A stretch of 64,000 nucleotides of DNA from Hepsetus odoe. Taxonomy: Eukaryota > Chordata > Actinopteri > Characiformes > Hepsetidae. Location of the stretch: contig CM029369.1 in assembly GCA_017165825.1 (NCBI GenBank), forward strand, positions 13,019,824 to 13,083,823, written 5' to 3'. Made by a program: the position numbers and the translations under genes. The stretch's first letter is position 1; the number at the start of each line of letters is the position of its first letter. The notes beneath the pieces were generated by a model. That model was not told the origin of the DNA, searched no databases, and saw only the letters and a program-made list of their open reading frames with translations. Shown piece after piece: positions 48,601 through 60,600 of the stretch.

Positions 48601-51600
48601 TGCAGGGAGCTGTCCATGTGCGCATGCGCGTTTGCTTCGTGCTTCTCTTTTCCTTCCTTCCTTCCTTCCACCCTCCACCCCCCAAAGGACACTCACAGTC
48701 AGTGGTACCATACCTTCAGACCCCATTATGAAGTGGTGGATGTCAGGTCCAGTGGACATTCGAGGACCCTGGCAGCTCTTTTCAATTACTCCTTTAGGAG
48801 TCACCATCTTAATATGCACAACCTAGAGTTTACATAAAAAAAAATTAAGAAAAAAACTAAAGCTTGGGAAAGAAGGCCACACATATGCAACAAAATGTAT
48901 ACGATACGTAACAATGTTTTCAATAATTACTGGTGCCACATTAAAATGCTGCTACCAAACACCCTGTACAGATGGTTTCATTCAACATTTATTTAACAAG
49001 AAAGCAGGTATGTGTACCAAGTCTTCGATGTTGCCGTAGATGTTCTTCTTCATTCCTGATGCACGTGTGGCTACCCAGCCTCCTAGAGAACTGAACTCCA
49101 TTGAGTCAGGCTCATGGCCAGTGCAGTACCCGCTTTCATTCAGCTGCATAAAATCACAAACACACACAAACGTGATGTGGATACACAGCCCTAGTTTTAT
49201 TAGCAAATCCCCCAGAACCACACTCCTTAATGGTGTGCCATCTGTGCACTTACGATGTCCCGTATACAGACATACATGTTAGTGTGTGATGTGCTTGTTA
49301 ACACATTTCTAACACACACACTACATTGCCATTTTTCAGTATTAATTTGATGGTGCCATCTGTGTGTGCAGTGTTAGTAGTATGAGCACAGACTACAAGA
49401 GCTACTGGTGAATCTCTGTGCTTCATTCTACATTTTAGCTAAAACTCCTCAAATCTTCCACCAGTCTCAGAATTTATTCTGACCTGTCTCTCCAGATCCT
49501 GACCAATGATTCCTGCTTCTACGTGGGCTGTTAAGTTCTTCTCGTCGATCCATAGTATTCGGTTCTGCGTCAAAAAAACAAACCCAATGCATCAATCTTT
49601 ATTTCTCATAAAAACTAATTCATAATTTAGGCACCCGAGACAAGTATAAAGCATAAAAAGAGCCAAGAAAGAGGAAGAGTGTGACAGAACTCAGAAATGT
49701 GCGACAGAAGGATAGTGGTTAAATTGCAGTAGTGTTGGCAGTGTATATTAACATCTGTCTACACATTATCGTTTGTCTAAATTACAAGGGGACAGATGTG
49801 TGCATATGTGTGTGCTTTTATTTGTACAAAAGGTCAAAAAAAGCATTACGTTTTGCAGTGGGATTACTGCCTACCATTAAAGCAAATTTTGTTAACATAA
49901 TAAATATAAATGGGCTGAACAAGTCTTTTATTTGAAGAAGAGAATGAAAGAAAAGTGAAAGGGTTTCTACAGAAGATTTTCAAAAAGGTCCCTGGTTTCT
50001 GTGTCCAACTTGCAGAAAATGAATGACTTGGGCAACATTTTAGCTGAAGAATGGACATGTGGTATGTGTTAAAAATCCAACTTGGGCTGGAATAAATTAA
50101 TCATTACACACTGAAGATGGACAATTTAAAATGAGTAGCTGTGGTTCTGAAATGTTTTGTGATTGGCTTCGCCACATCCAGGTCATGTCTTACAACAACC
50201 CTTAACTGTACGGTAGGGGGCAGTTAACAGTCAATGCATGTTTCTTGTTCCGCTATAAGAAACAAATGCAAAATAACATTTCTGCATGAGAATGATATTA
50301 AATGCATATCTGAACACAGTTTCTCTAATATTTGTTGATCTTAATACAAAAATAAAAGCATTCATTTGCAAACTGATTTTGCCATTAGCAGTAAAGATTT
50401 CACACAACAAGTAGCAACCATGCTAACGGTGACAAGAGACAGCACAACATCATTAAAATGCAGAACTTGGTGACTTTGATAATATGGAAGTATTTAGAGA
50501 ACCACAGCAAGTGTGCTATGTAAGAATTCACTTAGACTAATGATAAAAGTATGAGAAAAAAAACTCCAATCACTAAAAAAAACTAAAAAGTGTTGCAGGA
50601 GCACAGATAACAATAAGCCTTTGACTGCACTGCAATAATCTCTGTTCCACATACCAAACTCCTTTAAAATGTGCTTGCGCAAAAATTTAAACATATAATA
50701 ACACTAAGAAAAGTGTTCTCTGGTCAGAAGAGCAAAGATACAATTCTTTTGCAATATTTCAGCTCATAACGCTTAAGGAAATAAATAATGCCCGTATAAT
50801 TGGAAGTCCTCCACATCCAAAATGAAGTACGAAGATAGGAGCTTTAAGATTCCTTTGATTCTTTGTTAATAGGTCCATGTGCATGAAAAAAGATTGAGTT
50901 GAAAAAAATAAATAAAAATAGGGGGAAAAACCCTGAACCACAAAGCTGCTAACTACTACCTCATGCCAACATCTTGAAGCTGTAGCTGCCAACAACAGCT
51001 TTACAACAAACTATTAATTTTGTGTGGCGTTTTTAAACTTATTTTTATGCTTATGAATAATTCCTTTCTTTATTTCACATTTGCAAGTATAATGTCAAAA
51101 TGCACTGTGTGTATATTTTAGTATGGATAGTCACACTGGAACTATATTAAATCTAAACATTAAACCAATATAAACTCTCGCTCGTTCATGTGCCTCTGTA
51201 CTTCTTTCATGCAGTTATACAGTTTTGCAACTTTAAGAAGAGCAGAAACTATTCAATGCTATAATAAAAAAAGATAACTTAAAACAGTAAAGTACATTTT
51301 AATTATATTAACAGTCCAGGTCATAGGGGTAAAACCTAAGCTTGTTAATGTTTAAAGTTAATCTGCTCTATCCCTTAATACCCTTTCTAAGTTTGGGTTT
51401 TCCCATGATATGGAATACTCGCAGCATGAGCTCCACCTCTCAGTTATCAATCATCTGACTGAGGACATAAACCAGCCATTCCTTCCATCCGCTGCTTCCT
51501 TCCATCATGTCCCAAACTCCTGACCCCATGACCCCAACAGAGGTTTTCAAAGAGAGAGAGGGAAAGGTGAAGCAGAGGGAGGTTGACAGAACCTCAGGAC

Positions 51601-54600
51601 CTGCACAAAGTTATTGGAATATGCTTTCTTTTCCAGGTATCACAGAAGCCTTTATCAGACTTCTTAAAAAAAAAAAAAAGTGCTCACCATCTGAGAGGTA
51701 TCAAGAGAGACAATGGACCGAGTCTCTTCAGGGGGACACTCAAGAGCACTTGACACACTTGTTCCACCTCAGAAAAGGATAGAGACACTATATTCATGAT
51801 TTGCAGTCAGTGGGTTGTTACAGAAAAAAAAAAGGTTTTACAGGGTGAAAGGGCTTTTTTTTTTGTTTCTCTCCTCACCTCCATATGGTATCAAACAGAC
51901 ACTGTGCTTACAGGCCAGCTCCACAATCTTTTCGACATCAGCGTGACAACCTGTAGTGAGGACAAATTATAAAACTTTGGACGTATGATGAATCTGGAAT
52001 AAGATGAAACATATATACAATCCTAATTATTTTTCAGAACAAGAAATTTTTTCATTTTTGATTGTGTGGGAGTGTAGAAAGCAAAGGAGCCAGAAAGAAA
52101 GCACGCAAAGAAAACCAACCTTCTTTGCAGGTGGGATCAATATTTTATCTCTTTAGCCAATAAAGTGCTTATCTCTACCCCCACACTGAGTTTGTGCTAG
52201 AAGGATGGTAAAATCACACACTGCTCCAACACTGTAAACTCAGCCCTGCTTCATTAGTGCTGATCATCAGAGCCTGCAGTAGAAATTGCTGTATAGGTAC
52301 AGCTACAGTTTGCTTGATTTCGTCCATCCATCTAAGAAGAGCAGGGCTGATCTTTCAGAGTTCTAGATTTCAGGAGCTCTTAAAGCCACAGCCAATTATC
52401 TTACACTGGGTGGACAGAGAACAGCAAACTCTGCTTTTCCATTAGACAGCTGACTTTTTACACACACTTAAAGCTTATGTAACCTTGCTTAATGAAGGAC
52501 TTGCTCTTTAACTCTAACAGGACAGAGGTACACCCCAAGTGAGCCTTTTGCTTAAAAACTTTATTGTACAGATTCAAGGACTTTTTCTGGAACAGATTTT
52601 TTTTTCTGTTGTAGCACCTCCCAGACACAGGAGTGTGCAGAAACAAAGAGGAAAGGAAAGAAACAAAGACTGAAGTTAAGAAATAAAGACATGAAATCAA
52701 GACAGACAGACAGAAAGACTAAAATTGAAATAGAAATGAAGACAAAACAAACATATAATTAAATTATATGAAATGAAACTGAAAAAGACAAAGAAAAGCA
52801 AAAGATGGGAATAGGAAGGATAATGTGGGTTCACTGTCAAGAGCAGGAGTAGTCCAGGAAGTGTTTAAAAAAGGCATAACAAGACAACTATTACTCTCCT
52901 GCAGGAATATGCATAGTGTAATAAGGGGAGAGTGATTTGCTGGTCTACATCAGCAGTCACAGACTTCCAGTCTTGGCCACACAAATGTGAGAGCACTAAC
53001 TCAAGTAACCAGAGTATTACTGAGAGTAAGCTTACCCTTAAACATGTCTACAAAAAAAATAAACAAAACAGTGGCTCATGAATGGTAATGAGTGTCGTAC
53101 CTGCTGATGCAGCTAGTTGGAGATTAAAAGATGTTTGATAGATGAGAGATCACATTCATTAGCTTTTATGACACTTAATATTTAGTTGTATATCCCCTCC
53201 TTGCAACGACTGCATCAAACGGGGTGGGAGGGTCCTCTTCAGGAAATAAAATGCTTGTTTAGATGGATTATTATGGAGAGTCCAAAAATTTCCAGTTTTA
53301 TTCTATAATATAGTAATTGTCTTGCTCCAATTTCTTCCCAATGAGTTTGGATGCCAAATAGATGTACTGGTTAGTCTGAATTTTTGAGGAATGTTTCTAA
53401 TGGAAAGCTCAGATAAGAGACACTAAGAGCAAATATCAAGAGCTATTTATAGTTTAAAAATCCTTTTAACAGAACACACCGGCGTAACAACAGACACCTT
53501 CTGTTCACGGAAAATAACAGTGTTCCTGTACTCAATCGCTTTCACACGTTTTATTCCCTTGAAAAACTAGGTAGTCAGATACACAAGGCAGCCTGAACTA
53601 TTTAAAGCTAGATATAAATACCAAAAAAAAAAGCATAGAAAATCTTATCATTTCATATTCATCTTCTGATCCCAAACCAAATGTCTTCAATGCATAGCAA
53701 AAACAAATTTGCCTTCTTGGTCCAATATTTTTGGAAGACCCTGCATGTTTAGTAATGTACTATTTGCATATTGTTTGAGCTGCTCTTGAAAATAAATGAA
53801 TATTTTTAGTTTTTCATCTTCCATCTGAGGGTGTTAGAAATTCTGTTCCAGACTGAACGCTACTGAATGTGAGAAAGTGATGTGGGCTGTTTGAAGAAAT
53901 CAGTTTTTTTATACCTCTAGCAGAGAACCATTTCAAATCGTCAATTCAAATTCTATCATAATCAACTAGACTACTGCAATACATGACCTATATGTTACCT
54001 ATGGAGCATTATGTGATTTGGTTCTACTTTCTACATTATTTAGCAGTGCTGACACAGAGAACAGTTAAAGAGCGCTAAAAGTGAAGTGTATTACAATTGA
54101 AGCAGCTTCACTGCAGCACTATCACAGGATCACATGTCAGGGAACAGGGGAAACAAAAGCCCATGTGAACAGCATCGCAGATGAGCACAAACTCTCTACA
54201 CCAGGGGTGGGCAATTCCGGTCCTGGATGGCCAGTGTCCTGCAGAGTTTAGTGAATTCCCTGCTTAAACACACTCACTAAACTTGACAATGATCAGGTGA
54301 GCTGTATCAGGTGTGATTAAGCAAGGAATTCACTAAACTCTGGAGGACACCGGCCCTCCAGGACCCCTGCTCTACACCAACCACAAGCTGAAGTAAGTAA
54401 GTTATATTTGACTTGAGACAATCAGACATTAAAAATTTCATCAACATGAATATGACTGCAATAGTGGTAGAGGATTTAAAGCAATGGGGCATAGAGCCCT
54501 AGCGTAAGGCATGATGGAAAATGTTTGCAGCCCTGCTTGGACCCACAGACGATATTCTAATGTGTACACACTCACTCACTCACTCTCACACACACACACA

Positions 54601-57600
54601 CACTCCAAAGCACTCACTTGGCCAAACCACCATGTCTGGTACTCTTCCGATTCTGCCCTCTCGCAGAGCAAAGATTTCATGCAGGCAGTGCCCTGGACAG
54701 AGAGGAAAACACCATTACCAATAACTTAATATTACTGAAGCTAATAGTAAAAAATCCATTATTATCAAGCTAAGACTTATTATTCACTAACTACATGAAA
54801 CACAAGCCAAACTGAATAACTGTTCCTTCAAAAATCTAATAACAGTGGCCTTGCCAGAGGGTCCCAGCTATTTAACGGGCTAAACACACTCGCAAATAAA
54901 CAACCACTGCACCAGAATAATTTGCCCATTTAAACTCTACCATGAGAGCGAAACACTCGGTCCTCCGGGTCGTGTGACAGTGCCACACCCGCTGCCATCA
55001 GTTCCTCCACAAATGGTTCGTTCAGATTAGGAGGCTGGACCGCATTCACGTTCAGAGTGGGCTGTAAGTGAGTAAGAGTGTAATAGAGAGCAGGGACACA
55101 CATGGGTAGACATATCATGTACAGGTCCAATGTTGTCACTTATTGAAAAAAAGTCAACCAACTTAAAAAATATATATTTTTTTCAGAATCAAAAACTTTC
55201 TTTACTTTTTAAACAAGTTATGTAATGAATTTCTTTTGGTTCATTCATCACAGAAGTTTATACTAAATAAAGGCCTGTGTTTAAATACGGATAGAAAAAT
55301 ACAAAGAGGAAAATAACACTCCAAATGCTTGTTTCTGCTTTGTTACTGAGGAGCTTTGTGTGTGAAGATGTGCAAACTTATATACAGAGACATACATGAA
55401 CACATATGAAAAGACTGCACACCAGTGAGTCCAGTACTCACTGTAGCTGGAGATTTGTGCTGAAGGGTGGCTCCAAACGTGCTCTCCATCCAGTCCTTAA
55501 GACTGGGCAGAATCAGCCCACTTAACCGATACCTGCAATGAACACCAGTCAACATGAGAGACAAGACAATTTTCTAAATCTGTACACTCATTTCTGTTTT
55601 GAATGAAACATAAAACATTAAACCAAAAAAAATTATTCTCTTGTTCAATATTGCTAACTGCACTATATCTCAATGAGGCATTGCTGGTTTAAACTGGAAT
55701 TAGTGTTTAGGGACTAGGCCCCAAGATCAGGAGGTCTTAGGTTCAAATCCCAGATCAGCAGGATGCCCTAAGGTACCCTTGAGTACCGTCCCCATCTCTG
55801 CTCCCCAGGCACTTCAAATAGCTGCCCCCTGCTGCTTGTGTATGGGTGAAATGCAGGGGAAGCATTCTGTTGTGTCTCACTGTGTGCTTTGCTTTGTTTC
55901 ACAATGATAAGTAGTCACATTCACTTTCAAAGGTAACAGTCACACCTCTGAGTCTTGTGACAGTCAGCAGTGATAATAATGTGCTTTATTGTTAACCGGT
56001 AACTACACTGAAAGTGTCAGGTTAAAACTCAAACCCCTAGCGCAAGTGAAATCTGACACCAAAGGGCCTGATTAGAGTTTCTGCCCAGAGGAGCTTAAAT
56101 TCACATACAGCCTATTGAAAAGGTTTTTTTCAGAGAGTGTGAGACAAGCAGTGCAATGAATCTCCTCAAATCTAAGAGAAATAAGGCCGCTGACTTTGTG
56201 GGCAAATTAAACATGTAGAACAGTAGAACTTATTTCACACCCTCTTTACAGTGTTTGTTCCCAGGAAGAATATCTTAAGCTCTGCTCTTCACATTTCCAC
56301 CTGGCGCTGTAGTATCTACAGGTACTTAATCTTTCTACTTAACCATTCTTAAGTTCAGTAATGCATTTGCCCACTAAAGAAAGCAGTCTGTTTATAGATA
56401 AGAACAGCTGCACTGGGTGGTTGGAGCATTGGGTACCAAAGATCCATATCATATACTGCCAACCTCCACCCATCTCACTCGCTTATCCTGATCAATTCTT
56501 CAAATAAAAATTCTAATAAAAAGCAATGAGTGCAGCCACTAGATGGCAGCAGCACATCACCCTGCACTGAGTTGAAGTGAATGAATGCGTGTGCTTGCGT
56601 GTGAGTGAGAGAGAGAGAGACACTGTGGAATTTTGACAGGTACTGAGAGGATACTGTTTCACAGTTTACACACTGATAATAAAAATGTTTGTGAAAAAGG
56701 ATTTCAGACTGGCCACCACAGTGTAAATGCTCACACACCAGTCCTGATGCATGTATCTCCATTAACCTACTGAAGAAAAACAAAAGAATTTTGCTGCTTT
56801 TTAAACAAACCTCTGCATGTATATGTATGTATCATATGTTGTTTAAAAATAAATAAATAAATAAATAAAATAAAGCTTTCCAAGTTGCTAATGAGCAAGT
56901 GCTGGATTCCCTGCCTACAGCACTTCTATTGTAACCGATGAGGGGAAGAGTGATGTGAATTTTCTAAGAGCATATTGAGATTATTGTCCCCAGTAAATGA
57001 TCGAGGTATATAACAGATACATCAGATAGAGATGATGTTAAAAACACTGGCAGAAATCTTTGATGTCTTCATTCACGGGTCGGTATGCTCACCTTTTGCC
57101 TGTGAATTCTGCTTGGCCTTTCTTGTTGTAGAGAAACCGGGAATCACTGTAACCCCATCCATTCCATTTCATTACTTCATGCCTGAGAGAAAGGAAGAGA
57201 AAGAGTGAGCAGGTGGTTGGGGGAGGGGGAGGAAGTGAGAAAAAGAGAGAGAGAGAGAGAGAGAGCCATACACAGAGACAGAGAGAGAGTGCCACACACA
57301 GAGAGAGAGAGAAAACTGATTATCAGATTGCCATTTCTTCTTTCTGCTGTCTACTTCTTCACTGAGCTGTAATATTGTTCATCCTGCATACTTAGACCAA
57401 GTCTCAGCATGTCAGAAAGGCTCATATGGGATAAAAGCAGTGCTGAGGCATTGTGCTGTAATGTGCTCTTTTACAATATCTCTTAATTGATTTTTAACAG
57501 CAACTCACCCGGTAAAAATGCCATGAAGCTCAACATCAGAACGTTTGACACCCTTGTAAGTAGCTGACCAGCTATTCAGAAATAACAGCTAGTGTAGGCT

Positions 57601-60600
57601 AGGGGTAAAAAATCCATATCAGACTAAGTCCAGAGAACTCATATTACAATGACCTCATACACCTCCAGAGACCTCCTGCAAGAATAACACAACCACAAAC
57701 CTGAAAAACGTACTCATGGATTAGTAGGGGACACCATGAACAACGTCTTCTTTATTCATTATTTGACTGTTCACAGTCTGTCCTAATTGAATGACAAAGT
57801 TTCTCCACCTCTCGATCCTCCAAACTTATGCATATAGTTCTCATTTTATATAATCTAAAATCTCTCTTCACTAAAATAGGCCATGTCCCTGAGCTAATCA
57901 AGTATACATAATTAACTTCAAATATTTTGTATATCTGAACATTGCAAATCTGCTTCTAAATGCGATATTTTGCTACAGTTTACATAATTTATAATGCAAA
58001 AAAAAAAAAAAAAAAAAACACACAACAACCACCTTCATGCAGTTTAATGCTTGAGTGTATCCCCAGGAGGCATTTTTGACCATCTATTCCTCTATACCTA
58101 TGTCAAGGTTCAGTTTGGATAGGGGAAAAAAAAAAACAAACAAACATGTATATATGCATAGCTCAGGAAACTAAAAACAGGTTTTCCAAATATAACTCAT
58201 TTTTCCACACATCGTTCCGTTTCAGTTAACAAACCATGCCTTTGTCATATTTGCAAACACTTGTGGCTTACCCAGCTCTTCACAACGTTTTGGTTTGTAT
58301 TTCCATTTATCTTTTACACCATTAAATTTCTGGTTTGATGAAACCACTGGTCCACTGCTTTTAACACAGATACTCTTTTTAAAATTTTACCTGCTCGATG
58401 ACCACAGTTAAGAGTGAGAGAGAGCGAGGAAGAGTGTGTGCTAAATCACAGTGTTCAATCTGTATGAACATGAATCAGAGAGCAGAATACACCTTCATAA
58501 CTCATGATTTTATCGGGTGCCATACCTCACACGCAGCATGTGAGCTGACAGGCATATGAACCTGTGATGAACACAGGCCATGTGGATCAAGGTAAATATA
58601 AGAGTTGAGGAACTACCTTCTCTCTTATCAGAATCCAGAAGAAGAAAAAAAAAAAAGGATTCTTAAAAAAAGTACCCAGATAATCAGAGATAAGGATTAA
58701 TTGTTTAATTTTTTCTATTACTTGTGTTCCACTGAAGACTGAGTTATAGCTGTTGGCAATAGCTGACACGTCGTCTGTGGCTGGGACACTCTTATTCCCT
58801 GTTTATACATAGCCATGCTGGTTACTTGCAAACATTTGTTAGGGAAAGAACTTCAAATGTGGAAGCAATTAAATGCAGCATAATACAATTTGGAAGATTA
58901 CTCTTGTTTCTTAAGACCATACACGAAGAGTATTACTTAAAAATATCACTCAGAATGGAATGTATTTTGCCTGTTGTCAAACAAAGGATAAATGCAAGGA
59001 AAGTATGTTGCATGTTCATCAAACATGGTGGTATATCACAGATGCTCTGAAGTTGTTTTTTTTTTGTTTTTTGTTTTTTGTTTTTTTTTTTAAAAACAGT
59101 GATCCAGAATTGCTAGCACATGTTTGTTAAAAATCTGCTTGCCAAGATGTTGGGACTTGGCTGTGGGTAGATTTCAGCGGGACAATAAGACATGCTGGCA
59201 TGCAGAAGCATGCGCGCATGCGCACAACTGCATGTACACGCTCAACCGTAAAAAGAATAGCAGGCTTGTCTTAGCCATCACAATTTGGCCCTTGTCACTC
59301 AGATCCTTAAGCTTGCCCATTTTTCATGCTTCCAACAAATCAACTTGAACTCGCTGTTCACTTGGTGCCTAATATATCCCACTCCTTGATAGGTGCCAAC
59401 ATAAGCAGATAATCTGTGTAATTCACTTCACCTGCGGTTTTAAGGTTCTGACTAATTGGCGTGTGTGCCGATAACAATCCTCAATTTTGGACCCATTCTG
59501 AGTCTAAATGAAGCAAACACAAAACAGATTTGTAAAGGGGTGTGGGAAAAATAACTTTGTAGAAACTGTATCAGAATTTTCATGTTAATATCAAAAGCAT
59601 AACATTTAATACTGAATGGTTGCAACATACCATTCAAACTTTTTGTTACAGGATTGGATTCCCTACCATGTCTGATTGAGCATTTTCTGCTAATGTTGCT
59701 ACTAAGATAGCAGATGTTGAACACAATGTATCCATGTGGTACAGTAGGCAGTGCTGTTGCCTCACAGTGAGAAGGTCCTGGGTGTGATTCCCATGTGGGG
59801 CAGCCCAGGTCCTTTCTGTGTCTGCGTGGGTTTCCTTCAGGTTCTCCGGTTCCTGGACAGCAGATTGGAGATGCTAAATTGCCCACTAGGTGCAAGTGTG
59901 TTACTCTGTATAACAAACATACTCAGTCCTGCCTGCGATGGACTGGTTATCTGTCCATGGTGTTTCCCTGCCTTTCGCTCCAGCAGCACCTGCCACACTG
60001 ATATCCATTTATGCCAACAATAAATGGAAAAAAAAAATTAAAATAAAAAACAAAAAAAAACAAAAAACCAAAAAAAAACAAAAAAAAGACTGCTGCATAT
60101 CTGCAATATTTAAATTATTACCTTGAGCTATGAAAATGTCCCTACAATGTCCAAAAAGGTTACTTGATAAGATATGTAAATTTTCTCTCTAGTGGTAAGC
60201 TTGTGTGAGCTCAGAAACATTGTGCAAGTCAATGAATCTAAATGCCACATCAATATTATTCAGTCTGCTTGGGTGCTGATAATTCTACAAACCTTTTCTT
60301 ACTTTAATTCTTTTCATTAAAGAAAACAAAAGTTATTTTGGGTCGTTTCACCAAATCATTTATGAACCATTTTCTTTGTGATGGAAAACTACACAGTGCA
60401 AGATAGTTTATGATGCGCATTTTCATTATGGTTTCAATATTTCAACAAGTGTGGGCTTTTATGGAATGTATCCAACATGTTGGAGTATTTGGACCTTTTA
60501 TATATTAATATAAATATAAAACAGTCCTTAAAGAGTACAGATCTGAATAACGCATATAATAACAAGTAAGAGGTGGACACAGGTTATTAGAATCTAAACC

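Noticed and set aside
48241..48837. A 198-codon plus-strand frame
   Set aside because: Its right part is the antisense of agps exon 10 (48714-48822), and the rest has no recognisable similarity.
53160..53760. A complete DNA transposon in agps intron 5
   Set aside because: The sequence looks repeat-like, but no terminal repeats, target duplication or coding blocks could be identified.
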